From CAWBVG01 sp963792175 (GTDB lineage Bacteria > Acidobacteriota > Vicinamibacteria > Vicinamibacterales > CAVVIG01): DNA of 64,000 nucleotides. Made by a program: the position numbers and the translations under genes. Within the stretch, counting starts at the first letter, position 1; each line of letters starts with the position of its first letter. Location of the stretch: positions 124,001-188,000 of the forward strand of contig CAWBVG010000031.1 of assembly GCA_963792175.1 (NCBI GenBank). The letters run 5' to 3'. Of the stretch, positions 55,551 through 64,000 are shown piece after piece. The notes below the pieces were generated by a model. The model did not search any database. It was given only the letters and a program-made list of their open reading frames with translations, and was not told the DNA's origin.

Positions 55551-56176
55551 ATGGATGACCCCCGTGTGGGCGATGCGCGTGTCGGTGACCGGCAGGCGGA
55601 CGCCGCATCCGCGGTCGATTCGACGTTCGATCTCGTCGAACGCGCCAAGTCGGGCGACCGCGACGCGCTCAATCGGCTGTTCGCGCGCTACCTGCCGCCG
55701 CTGCGCCGATGGGCGAGCGGCCGCCTTCCGCGCTGGACCCGCGACCTGATGGACACCGACGACCTCGTCCAGGAAACGGTGTTCCGCGCCGTCAAGCGGA
55801 TCGATCGCTTCGAGTCGCGCCACGAGGGCGCGCTGCAGGCCTATCTGCGCCAGGCGATCGTGAACCGCATTCGCGACGAAGTGCGGCGCAGCAAACGATG
55901 CGCCGGCGACGGTGGCGCTCGACGACAACGCGAGCGATCGCGCGGCGTCGCCGCTGGAGGCGGCGATCGGCGCGAGGCGGTCGAGCGCTACGAGGCGGCG
56001 CTGGCGCGGCTGCGTCCGGAGGAGCGCGAAGCGATCGTCGCGCGCGTCGAGATGGACGGCAGTTATCAGGAGGTCGCGCAGGCGCTCTGGGCAAGCCGTC
56101 GGCCGACGCGGCGCGCATGGCCGTGAGCCGCGCGTTGCTGCGCCTGGCAGAGGAGATGAGCCGTGAGCAGGCCTGA
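55551..56176 (+). CDS. Sigma-70-family (ECF-like) RNA polymerase sigma factor
   Basis: About 208 aa; ATG 55551, frameshifts near 55905, 55970 and 56090. Region 2 reads DLVERAKSGDRDALNRLFAR, MDTDDLVQETVFRAVKRIDR with the DLVQETF-type core, and LQAYLRQAIVNRIRDEVRR. Region 4 reads ARLRPEEREAIVARVEMDGS, YQEVAQALGKPSADAARMAV SRALLRLAEEM. The pairing with a downstream Ser/Thr kinase is typical of the Planctomycetes/Acidobacteriota ECF group. Its stop (TGA 56174-56176) lies inside the kinase gene's first codons, so translation is coupled. Confidence 0.86.
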
Positions 56177-58795
56177 CGCGGCGGCGCTGTTGCCGCTCGC
56201 CGAATCGATTGCCGACGGCGGCGCCGTCGACTGGGAGGCGGCCGAAGCGAGCGCGACCGCCGAACGAGCGCGCCGTCATCCGTCAACTGCGCGTGTCTGT
56301 CGAATCTGGCGGCGCTGCATCGCAGCCTGCCGGGCGGCGAGCCTGGTCGTCGCCGCCGACCTCGCCGAAGCGGGCGCGTCGCCGGCGATCGGGAGCTGGG
56401 CGCATCTGACGCTGCTCGAGCGGCTGGGCGGCGGCACGTTCGGCGACGTCTATCGCGCCTGGGATCGCCATCTCGAACGCGAGGTCGCGCTGAAGCTGCT
56501 GCAGCGCCGACGAGCCGGTCGACGATCTGCACGCGTCGCGGATCGCCGCGGAAGGCCGGCTGCTTGCGCGCGTCCGTCATCCGAACGTGGTGACCGTGCA
56601 CGGCGTGGACGATCCACGAGCAGCGCGTCGGCCTCTGGATGGAGCTGGTGCGTGGCGCGACGCTCGAGCAGCGGCTGCAGGAGCACGGTCCGTTCGAGCG
56701 CGCGCGAGGCGGCGCTGGTCGGCATCGATCTGTGCCGCGCGCTCGCCGCGATTCACGCGGCCGGGCCTGATTCATCGCGACGTCAAGGCGCAGAACGTCA
56801 TGCGCGAGGACGGCGGCCGCATCGTCCTGATGGATCTCGGCACCGGACGCGAGGCCGATCACGAGCGGCCGTCGGGCGCTGCCACGACCTGGCCGGCACG
56901 CCGCTCTATCTCGCGCCGGAAATCTTCGACGGCGCGCCCGCCAGCGAGCGAACCGATCTCTACAGCCTCGGCGTGCTGCTGTATCACCTGGTCACCGGCT
57001 CGTTTCCGGTGCGCGCGACGACGATCGACGAGCTGCAAGCGCGGCACCGCGACGGGACCGGCGTCAGGCTGCGCGACGCGCAGAGCGGATCTGCCGACCG
57101 CGTTCGTGCGGGTCGATCGACAAGGCGATCGCGGCCGATCCATCCCGGCGCTACGCGAGCGCCGGCGCGCTCGAAGCCGATCTCGTCGAGGCGCTCGACG
57201 GACGACGCCGGTCAGAGCGGGCCGCCAACGGCGGCTGGCCGCAGACCGGCACGCCGGTGCGCATCGCTGCTCGGCGTCGTCGCGGTGCTGCGGCGCTCGT
57301 TGCCGCCGCCGCGCTGCGGTATTCATCGGCGTGGCCGAGCGCTGCGCCGCGTCGCGAGCCGCCAGGCGCGGTGTGAGCCCATCCGCTCGATTGCCGTGCT
57401 GCCGCTGGCGAACCTGTCCGGCGATCCGTCGCAGGAGTACTTCGCCGACGGCATGACCGACGAGATGATCGGGACGCTCGGGCAGCTGGGCGGGCTCGAC
57501 GTGATTTCACGCACGTCGACCATGCAGTTCAAGGGATCGAAGAAGCCGCTGCCGGAGATCGCCCGGGCGCTGCACGTCGATGCGGTGCTCGAGGGCTCGG
57601 TGCTTGGTCGTCTCGGAGACGCCAGAACCCGCAGCCGGCCGGGCCGAAGCGGGTGCGCATCAACGCCCGGCTGATCCAGGCGGGCACGGACACGCAGCTC
57701 TGGGACCGAACGTTCGAAGCGGTGGCCTCGGATACTCTCGGCCTTGCAGAGCGAGGTCGTCAAGGCCGTCACCACGGGCATAGACTGCGCCTGTCGGCGA
57801 ACGGCGCCGACCGGGCGACCGCGCAGGATTTCGAGGCGTTCGATCTCTACTTGAAGGGGCGCTACTACTGGAACCTGCGCACGAAAGAGGGGTTGTCTCA
57901 AAGCGTCCGATACTTCGAGGAAGCCATTGCGCGCGATCCGCGCTATGCCGCTGGCCTACAGCTGGCCTGGCGGAAGCTACATGATGCTCTCGACTTACGG
58001 TTCATTTCGACGCTGAAGGGACTGCCCGCGCCGGTCGCGCGGCGTCGCGGGCACTGGAGTTGGACGACACATTGGCGGAGGCATATGCCTCGCTCGGCGT
58101 TCATTGAGGACGATCGAACTCGAATGGGCAGCTGCCGAAACGAGTTTCAAACGCGCGCTCGATCTCAATCCGGGCTATTCCAATGCTCACCATTGGTATG
58201 CGTCGCATCTGGCGCAGCGAGGAGAGTTCTCGGCAAGCGATCGGAGAGATTCAGAAGGCATCGATACTGGATCCGCTGTCTGCCACCGTGCAAAGCGAGC
58301 TGGGCATCATCCTGTCTTTCTCGCGCCGATTCGATGGGGCGATCGTCCAGAGCGAGAAGACCCTGTCGATGGACCCGAAGTTACCACGCGTTCACATTGC
58401 CCGAGCGCCAAGGCGTATGCGCCAAAACGCGCGATGTTTATCGCGCGTTCGCGGCGTTGGGCCGCGCGGCCGCGCTCGACCCCCAGGGAGTCATCGAACT
58501 GGGCACGATCGGGCGCGCACCATGGCGGGCCGGCAGGCGGCGCGAGGCGCTGGACTCGCCGCCAATCTGGCGGCGCCACTTCGCCGCGCGCGAAGGGCAC
58601 CGGGTCGATGTGGCGGCGGCCATCTTACGCGGACAGCGGGGATCCCGATCGGGCGTTCACATGGCTGGAACGGCGCGCCAAGCGCGCGATCCATGGGTGG
58701 CCGCCTCCAAGTCGATCCGTGGTTTGAGCGGCGTGCGAAAGGATCGGCGGTTCGGTCAGCTGCGTGACGAGGTCGGGACTGGCACAGTAATATAG
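56163..58795 (+). CDS. Ser/Thr protein kinase with TolB-like and TPR region (frameshifted)
   Basis: About 870 aa across many frame changes. GTG 56163 overlaps the sigma gene by 14 bp. N-lobe: HLTLLERLGGGTFGDVYRAW and LEREVALKLLQR. C-lobe: LIHRDVKAQNVMREDGGRIV, LMDLGTGRE (variant DLG for DFG), GTPLYLAPEIFDGAPASERT DLYSLGVLLYHLV. After a basic/hydrophobic linker: SIAVLPLANLSGDPSQEYFA, DGMTDEMIGTLGQLGGLDVI SRTS, a TolB/FlgO-like domain used in many acidobacterial kinases and cyclases. TPR text follows: DLYLKGRYYWNLRTKEGLSQ, YFEEAIARDPRYA, FKRALDLNPGYSNAHHWYAS, ending PWFERLRKDRRFGQLRDEVG-like. Probably a membrane-linked sensor kinase modulating the sigma factor. Confidence 0.87.
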
Positions 58796-58832
58796 CTCGC
58801 CGCCGGCACATCGCAGACCCGTCACAGCCGGT

Positions 58833-58840
58833 GGAGGAGG
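58833..58840 (+). promoter_or_regulatory. Very strong ribosome-binding site of the candidate RiPP precursor
   Basis: GGAGGAGG four bases before ATG 58845, the strongest Shine-Dalgarno match I noticed in the window. This fits a highly translated precursor peptide. Confidence 0.7.
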
Positions 58841-58844
58841 GGCG

Positions 58845-59193
58845 ATGAGCGAACACTCTGGTGGATTCCTGGTTGACCTGGCGATGAATCGGGCCGGATG
58901 GCAGAGTTTTCTGACGATCCAGAGCCGTGCTGAGTGGCACTCGACTGAGCAAGGACGAACGCGCCGCAGTGCTTTCGGGCAATGGCGAGTGTCATGCCGT
59001 GTCCGCGGTCCGGTGGCGATTGGCAATGTCCAGAACGTGGCGGTCGGAAACGTCAACAACGTGTTTCTGGAACGTCCAGAATCTTGGCTCGGTGGCCGTC
59101 GTTGCGGGCGGCATCCGGATCAGAGGACAGGCGGACGAAGAAAGCGGGCAGCTCCGAAGAAGGCAAGTGCCCCGGCCAATCGCCAGCAAATGA
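58845..59193 (+). CDS. Candidate split-borosin precursor peptide (BBD/LigA-like leader plus Asn/Val-rich core), frameshifted
   Basis: About 115 aa after correcting shifts near 58914, 58990 and 59070. The leader MSEHSGGFLVDLAMNRAGWQ, SFLT, then VLSGTRLSKDERAAVLSGNG has the helical pattern of the small LigA-like domain (hydrophobic helix, W-x-x-F-L-x-D-P, L-x-x-x-E-R-x-A-V-L-S-G), equivalent to the borosin-binding domain of split borosin precursors. The tail reads GPVAIGNVQNVAVGNVNNVF, NVQNLGSVAVVAGGIRIRG, a repetitive Val/Ala/Gly/Asn segment suited to backbone N-methylation. A TGA at 59191-59193 overlaps the ATG of the methyltransferase. The exact core boundary and product size are inferred. 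Confidence 0.6.
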
Positions 59194-60025
59194 AGCTGCG
59201 AGTCACTCCGCCGCGCACGGTCCGCGGGCGGGTCGAACGTCTTTCTGAAGGACGACCGTCAGGCGGGTCGCTCGTCGTGGCCGGCGTCGGGATCCAGCTC
59301 GTTGCGACATCGACGCTCGAAACGCTGGCGTGCATTGAGACGCGCCGAAAAGCTGTTCTATCTGGTCGACGAACCGGCCGCCGAATTGTGGACTCAAGCG
59401 ACTGAATCCTACACGCGAATCGCTCGAGGAACGCTACAGAGGAAGGGAAGCCCGCGACAAGCGGAGTACGGGAAATGACAGCCCGGATCGTGACGGCCGT
59501 GCGGGCTGGAAAGCGCGTGTGTGCGGCATTTCTACGGCCATCCCGGTGTGCTTCGTCGAATCAGCCCCCACGAGCCGTCCGCGGCTGCGTCGCAGAGGGC
59601 CTTCGACGCGCGGATGCTGCCGGAATCTCGGCCGAGGCCTGTCTATTTGCAGACCTCGAGCTTGATCCTGGGGCGCGGCTGCCAGAGCTTCGAAGCTACG
59701 GACTTTCTTGCGCCGGCGCCGCTCCGATCCGTCGAGCCCCTTCTGCTGTGGCAGGTTGGTACGCTCGGGGAGGCCAGCGTCAGGTCCGAAGATGTGGCCT
59801 CGGCCGAACGGCTTCGACTCTGGCCGCGATTTTCGGCGTCACTACTCAGCGCGGCATCCTGATCGTTCTGTACGAAGCACTGACGTTGCCCGTCTGTGAC
59901 CCGATCATCCGGCGGGTTCCGTATCGACCCTGGCAGCTGAGACGATCGCTCCCGTGACGCATGTATCTCCCGCCGCTCCCCCAAGGACGCCCGATCCACG
60001 GATCCGGCGATGGTTCAACCAGTAG
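59190..60025 (+). CDS. Candidate borosin alpha-N-methyltransferase (tetrapyrrole-methylase family), frameshifted
   Basis: About 278 aa, with frame changes near 59340, 59470, 59530, 59570, 59640, 59690, 59850 and 59930. In order: GGSLVVAGVGIQLVATSTLE (Gly-rich SAM strand), AEKLFYLVDEPAAELWTQAT, MTARIVTAVRAGKRVCAAF, FYGHPGVF, GISAEACLFADLELDPGA, GCQSFEATDFLA, LLLWQVGTLGE and ILIVLYEALTLPVCDPIIRR. The run GHPGVF ... GISAEACL(F/W)ADLxxDPG ... QSFEA ... LLLWQ is what I remember of split borosin methyltransferases such as SonM of Shewanella. Ordinary tetrapyrrole methylases lack that combination. It would methylate backbone amides of the upstream peptide using SAM. Start ATG 59190 overlaps the precursor stop. 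Confidence 0.78.
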
Positions 60026-60027
60026 CT

Positions 60028-60050
60028 GCTTTGAAATCGGACTTCAAAGC
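60028..60050. terminator. Perfect 8-bp hairpin between convergent genes
   Basis: GCTTTGAA (60028-60035), a seven-base loop and TTCAAAGC (60043-60050). It lies directly after the methyltransferase stop and overlaps the stop of the opposing gene. No T-run, so it is a weak or bidirectional terminator at best. Confidence 0.38.
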
Positions 60051-60433
60051 GGACACCACCGTCCCGCGACCGGAAGGTAGCCCCGCAGTTTCGTCATCGC
60101 CGCCTCGATGTCACCTGCCGTAATGAACGCTCGTCGGTCCATGGCGGCCCATGCCGCGGCACCCTCGCCCATCGCCTTTGCATAGGCGAACACGTACTTG
60201 CGCTCCCGCCTCCAGGCAGACCGCCAGCCGGGGTCTTCGAGCGCCAGCAGAATTCTCGGAATGAACTGCGCCTGAAGCGACAGTTTCGCCGAGAGGTCCA
60301 GGGCCAGGCCTCTGGCCCCGTGTTCGACGGCCGCAAGCGTCGTATCGGCGATCGCCTCCGCCGCGGCGGCGACGGTTGGATCCAGTATGTTGCGCACACT
60401 TCGATAAACGACGCTGTCGCGACGACCGAACAA
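60044..60433 (-). CDS. Hypothetical helical protein
   Basis: 129 aa from TTG 60433. Helix-rich: VAAAAEAIADTTLAAVEHGA, SLQAQFIPRILLALEDPGWR, KYVFAYAKAMGEGAAAWAAM, FITAGDIEAAMTKLRGYLPV. Consistent bias and a clean ending (GRWCPL) suggest a real gene. An indel near the start may hide the true N-terminus. No known motif. It converges on the borosin-like pair. Confidence 0.45.
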   Translation of the reverse strand: MFGRRDSVVYRSVRNILDPTVAAAAEAIADTTLAAVEHGARGLALDLSAKLSLQAQFIPRILLALEDPGWRSAWRRERKYVFAYAKAMGEGAAAWAAMDRRAFITAGDIEAAMTKLRGYLPVAGRWCPL

Positions 60434-60495
60434 ACGGGGACCAGCACGCGCCAGTTGAGCGGGCCGCCGTTAGCAGCCCGTGGCGTCGGCCGCTG

Positions 60496-61116
60496 CTATT
60501 TGAAGTAGAAGATGACGCCCGCGCCGGTTCGAGTGGCCCAGCTGTGCGAATTGGTCTCGCGGACCGTGTCACCGGGGCCGGGACATTCGGCCCCACCGGG
60601 ATGATCGACAGCAGGAGGACGACGTGAGGGTCGTGCGCGTGCGGGTGTACCCGAAGCCGGTCTCGCCGAACACGGCAAAACGTCGATGGAACTGATAATG
60701 GGCGCCGAACGATCCAGTGACTGCATAGGCCGAGTTCCTGGCGTCGGTGCTGAACGTCGACCCAGCGTCTGACATCAGGCGCGAGTACGTGTACCGCGGG
60801 CTCACATAGGCGCGGAGCTTGTCCCACTCTCCGAAATAGAACAGTCCGCTCACGCCGGCGGTCACCGTTGTCGAAGACGTCTCACCGAGGTCGACCGAAA
60901 CGCCGGAAGCGAAAGCCCGGAGCTGATCGCGGGGCTCTCGGACGATCCGGTCGAAAACGAAATCTCGGGCCTCACCGCGACGTTGTCCGTCACATGCCAG
61001 ATGACGCCGACTGCCGAGGGATATCCCATCGTGATCCCGATCTGTCCGGCGTCCTGCGCGAGCGCGTTCGCGCCGACGAACAGCACCACACTCACCGCAA
61101 GCATCAGCCGCTTCAT
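60496..61116 (-). CDS. Small outer-membrane beta-barrel protein (frameshifted)
   Basis: About 205 aa. ATG 61116 follows AGGAG; MKRLMLAVSVVLFVGANALA is the signal peptide. Mature text QIGITMGYPSAVGVIWHVTD, NVAVRPEISFSTGS is the first strands. After a shift near 60885: VSGLFYFGEWDKLRAYVSPR, YTYSRLMSDAGSTF, GSFGAHYQFHRRFAVFGETG. After another near 60610: SHSWATRTGAGVIFYFK, with the terminal Phe/aromatic signature for BAM-dependent insertion. An eight-stranded OmpA/OmpW-like barrel is likely. Confidence 0.76.
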
Positions 61117-61127
61117 GACGCAGGCTC

Positions 61128-62036
61128 CTATTTCGTGGCGGTCAGCAGCTCGCGGATGCCGCCGAGCGACGCCATGATGCCGCTCGTCTCGTACGGCAGG
61201 AACACGATCTTCTGCGCGTTGGTGGAGATCTGTCCCAGCGCCTCGAGATACTTCTGCGCGATCAGATACTGCGCGGGACTGCCGGCGGCGCCGAGCGCCT
61301 GGGTGACGAGCTGAATCGCCTGCGCTTCGGCCTGCGCGACGCGCAGCCGCGCCTGCGCCTGACCCTCCGCGGCGAGAATCGCCGCCTCCTTCGAGCCCTC
61401 GGCGTTGACGATCGCCGCCTGCTTCTGGCCTTCCGCGCGCAGGATCGCCGACGACTTCTCGCCCTCGGCGGTCGTGACGACGGCGCGGCGCGTCCGCTCG
61501 GCCGTCATCTGCTTTTCCATCGTCAGGCGGATCTCTTCGGGCGGGGTGATGTTCTTGAGCTCGATCCGCATCACCTTGACGCCCCACTGCTGCGTCGCGG
61601 TGTCGAGCGCGGCGCGCAGCTGCGAGTTGGTGGTGTCGCGCGAGGCGAGCGTGTGATCGAGGTCGAGCTGGCCGATCACGTTGCGCAGCGCGGACAGCGT
61701 GAGCTGCTCGAGTCCCCACGTCAGGTTCTGCACCTCGTAGGTGGCGCGCACCGGATCCGCGATCAGGTAGTAGATGACCGCGTCGACTTCCATCGTCACG
61801 TTGTCGCGGGTGATGACCGGCTGCGGCTCGATCTTCGTGATCTGCTCGCGCAGATCGATCGTCGCGCGGACCGAGTCGAGGAACGGAACGATGGTGTTGA
61901 GGCCGGCTTCGGCGGTGCGGTGAAACTTGCCGAGCCGCTCGATGATCTTCACCTGCTTCTGCGGAACGATCTTGATGGTCCGCATCAGGACGATCAGCAG
62001 GACGAAGGCGAGGCCGAGAAGAACGATGCCACTCAT
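61128..62036 (-). CDS. SPFH/Band-7 (stomatin-like, QmcA type) membrane protein
   Basis: Intact 302 aa from ATG 62036. N-terminal anchor VLLGLAFVLLIVLMRTIKIV, then PQKQVKIIERLGKFHRTAEA and GLNTIVPFLDSVRATIDLRE, VTMEVDAVIYYLIADPVRAT and ASRDTTNSQLRAALD of the SPFH domain. The C-terminal coiled coil is Ala/Glu-rich: AEGEKSSAILRAEGQKQAAI, AEGSKEAAILAAEGQAQARL. It forms oligomers at the inner membrane and is usually regulated by an NfeD partner, which is encoded immediately upstream with an ATGA overlap. Confidence 0.95.
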   Translation of the reverse strand: MSGIVLLGLAFVLLIVLMRTIKIVPQKQVKIIERLGKFHRTAEAGLNTIVPFLDSVRATIDLREQITKIEPQPVITRDNVTMEVDAVIYYLIADPVRATYEVQNLTWGLEQLTLSALRNVIGQLDLDHTLASRDTTNSQLRAALDTATQQWGVKVMRIELKNITPPEEIRLTMEKQMTAERTRRAVVTTAEGEKSSAILRAEGQKQAAIVNAEGSKEAAILAAEGQAQARLRVAQAEAQAIQLVTQALGAAGSPAQYLIAQKYLEALGQISTNAQKIVFLPYETSGIMASLGGIRELLTATK

Positions 62037-62501
62037 GCGCGTGTGACCTCCAGCACGATGCCATCGGCGCCGACCACGCGCACCTTGGTGCCGGAGGCGA
62101 TCGCGTCCGTGCTCCGCGCCGCCCAGTCTTCGCCGCCGACGGTCACGCGGCCGGTGCCGACGTGTCGGATCGATGTCGTGCGTCACGATGCCGTGGCGTC
62201 CGACCAGCGGCTCAGTGCGCGACGGCACGCCCGGTCCGGCGAGGTGCCCGACCAGCGACGATCGCAGCGCGACCAGCGACACCACCATCACGACGATGAA
62301 GGTCGAAATCTGCAGAGGGATGCCGAAGCCGAGATACGCCGCGGCCGCCGCGGCGATGGCGCCGGCGCTGACGAACGCCGAACCGAAGTGCGGAACCGAC
62401 ACCTCGAGGATCGCGGCGACAAACGCCACGCCCAGCCAGGACAGCGTCGCGACCTGGGCGGCCCAGGTCGAAAACAGGCTCGACAGGATGTTGAGGATCA
62501 T
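62033..62501 (-). CDS. NfeD-like membrane protein
   Basis: About 156 aa with a shift near 62163. Helices: WAAQVATLSWLGVAFVAAIL, FVSAGAIAAAAAAYLGFGIP, ISTFIVVMVVSLVALRSSLV. The C-terminal OB-fold after correction reads LVGRHGIVTHDID, GRVTVGGEDWAARSTDAIAS, GTKVRVVGADGIVLEVTRA. This is the short NfeD1b form without protease domain. The stop overlaps the SPFH start and its own start overlaps the previous gene's stop, making a coupled three-gene operon. Confidence 0.87.
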
Positions 62502-62958
62502 AGACCGCGGAACAGCGGACGGCCACCCGGCCGTCCCGGCCAGGGCATGCCGAGCATGATCGAGGATCGTCGCGAGCCCGAAGCAGGCGAGCAGCCGCGT
62601 GCGCTTCGCGTCCGGTCGTCGCGGCCTTCCGAGCGAGCACGCGCCCCGCGTGCGCGAGCACGACGGCGCCCATCATGGCCGCGATGTGTTCGACGGCCCA
62701 GAAGCGCAGCGCCGGATCCTTCATCGCGCCGCCGAAGTTTTCCAGGATCGGCCGCATGTTCGGGCTGAGGGCGAGATAGAGGATCAGGCCGAGCAGCATC
62801 TGCAGATCGAGCGCCGTCACCGCGAACAGGCCCCAGCGGTCGGCGATGGAGTTGTTGCCACTGACCTGGCCGCGCAGCGCGGCGAACGTTGCCCCGACGG
62901 CGGTGACGAGCGCCAGCCACCGGAGCCACGAATGAACGGCCAGGACGTGTGCATACAT
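62498..62958 (-). CDS. Four-helix membrane protein
   Basis: About 153 aa with two shifts near 62600. ATG 62958: MYAHVLAVHSWLRWLALVTA, FAVTALDLQMLLGLILYLAL, FWAVEHIAAMMGAVVLAHAG and a last helix ending MLGMPWPGRPGGRPLFR. The pattern H-S-W-L-R-W, D-x-Q-x-L-L-G, V-E-H and a C-terminal PWPGxPxGRPLFR is shared by a widespread unnamed family; the conserved His suggest heme or quinone contact. Ends at an ATGA overlap with nfeD. Confidence 0.75.
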
Positions 62959-63037
62959 GCGCAGACCTTAACACGGCTCCCACTTTTTACATTCGGTGAT
63001 AAGGCCGGTCTAACGGTTCCAAAGGAGGCGAACCGCG

Positions 63038-64000
63038 ATGGCCGACGGCGATCGGTTACTTGGACATTTGTTGCGCCGGGCGGGGTTTGGCGCCAGCAGC
63101 GCCGAGCTCGCGGCCTATTCGAGTCTCTCCTATTCGCAAGCGGTCGACCGGCTCGTCAACTACGAGCAGATTCCCGACACGGTCGATTCGAATATCGGCA
63201 AGCCCGGTTTCGTGGGCACGACGTCGCGCGGCGCCGTTCTCTCCCAACACGGTCGCCGACGATGCCCGCCAGCGGTGGCTGTTCCGGATGGTGCACTCGG
63301 ACCGGCCGCTGCAGGAAAAGATGACGCTCTTCTGGCACAACTACTTCGCCACCGGGCTGTCGAAGGTCACGGGCCAGGTGAAGAATCCCAACGGCACGCG
63401 GCTGATGGCGGCCAAGGCGTTGGAGGATCCGGCGAAGCAGCGAGGGCAGATCGAACTGCTCCGCGACGGTGCGCGTCGGCAATTTCCGCGATCTCCTCGT
63501 CGCGGTCGCGCAAGACCCGGCGATGCTGATCTGGCTCGACGGCGACACGAACACGAAGGCCAAGCCGCAGGAGAACTTCGGGCGCGAGCTGATGGAGCTC
63601 TTCACGCGCGGCGTCGGCTACTACACCGAAGACGATGTCTATGCGGCGGCGCGGGTGTTCACGGGCTGGAACCTCAAGCCCGGCGACAACAACGACAGCA
63701 GCTCGTCGTACTCCTTCGTCTACAACGCGAACCAGCACGAGACGAGCGCGAAGACCTTCAGCTTTCCGATTTACAGCGACGGCAGCCGCACGATTTCCGG
63801 CGCGGTCGGCATCAGCCGGCATGCAGGACGGGATCGATCTCATCAACGCGTTGTCGATGCATCCCGAGACCGCGAGGCGGCTCGCGACGAAGCTCTACGG
63901 CTTCTTCGTCAGCGAGACGGCGACGCCGGATCCCAATCTGATTGCCGATCTGGCGAACACCTACCTGCAGAACGGCACGGTGATCAAGCCGGTGCTCCAG
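63038..64000 (+). CDS. DUF1800 domain-containing protein, partial at the right edge
   Basis: ATG 63038 follows a perfect AAAGGAGG. MADGDRLLGHLLRRAGFGAS, AELAAYSSLSYSQAVDRLVN is the standard DUF1800 start. Continues RQRWLFRMVHSDRPLQEKMT, LFWHNYFATGLSKV, DPAMLIWLDGDTNTKAKPQE, NFGRELMELFTRGVGYYTED and YGFFVSETATPDPNLIADLA. Shifts near 63235, 63465 and 63815. No signal peptide. DUF1800 proteins are normally followed by a DUF1501 gene, which would lie just beyond the window. Function unknown. Confidence 0.92.

Noticed and set aside
58845..59193. Nitrile-hydratase-leader or Nif11-type precursor
   Set aside because: The leader has LigA-like spacing, and the adjacent enzyme is a borosin-type methyltransferase rather than a radical-SAM, LanM or cyclodehydratase enzyme.
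59521..59862. Treating the pieces of the methyltransferase as separate small genes
   Set aside because: Successive frames carry consecutive, ordered motifs of one tetrapyrrole-methylase-fold protein, so one frameshifted gene explains them better.
1..64000. CRISPR array or Cas genes
   Set aside because: No regularly spaced repeats and no Cas-like motifs on either strand.

Overview
The window looks like soil-type Acidobacteriota DNA, most likely class Vicinamibacteria. This is inferred from gene content, not from a marker gene. The supporting features are very high GC, an Oar-like TonB receptor, DUF1592/DUF1552, DUF1549/DUF1501 and DUF1800 export-linked modules, sigma-factor/Ser-Thr-kinase pairs, PEP-CTERM and ankyrin proteins. 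A striking share of genes is interrupted by one- or two-base frameshifts, with conserved protein text continuing in the next frame. Others (DUF1552, amidohydrolase, DUF1501, NhaA, SPFH) are intact. Uncorrected long-read or low-coverage assembly errors are the simplest explanation, so most broken genes are annotated as one CDS spanning the frames.

Layout. 1-27.7 kb is ordinary, densely coding chromosome: TonB receptor, lectin-like protein, DUF1592+DUF1552 pair, ankyrin protein, amidohydrolase, VOC protein, PQQ beta-propeller with an EF-hand, J-domain protein, two exported PLP enzymes followed by tatC, metallophosphoesterase, DUF1549+DUF1501 pair, PEP-CTERM protein, DinB protein and a GltS-type symporter. 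27.7-48.6 kb is an accessory region with lower coding density and visibly lower GC in places. It holds many small proteins (at least seven with CxxC zinc-ribbon motifs), alpha/beta hydrolases, an SGNH hydrolase, a 2H phosphoesterase, duplicated segments and decayed genes. It ends at the 3' end of a tRNA-Glu gene (48632-48707, minus strand), as integrated islands often do, but no integrase is visible.

48.8-64 kb returns to chromosomal style. It has a SolA/sarcosine-oxidase-like FAD enzyme; a minus-strand run (Omp85-like barrel, conserved unknown, metallophosphoesterase, NhaA); a Ser/Thr kinase; a sigma factor overlapping a kinase with a TolB/TPR-like C-terminus; and a coupled membrane protein-NfeD-SPFH operon. 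A DUF1800 gene runs off the right end.

The most interesting locus is 58.8-60.0 kb. It holds a small protein with a LigA/borosin-binding-domain-like N-terminus and an Asn/Val/Gly-rich tail, coupled by an ATGA overlap to a tetrapyrrole-methylase-family protein with the sequence signature of borosin alpha-N-methyltransferases. I read it as a candidate split-borosin RiPP pair, hidden by frameshifts.
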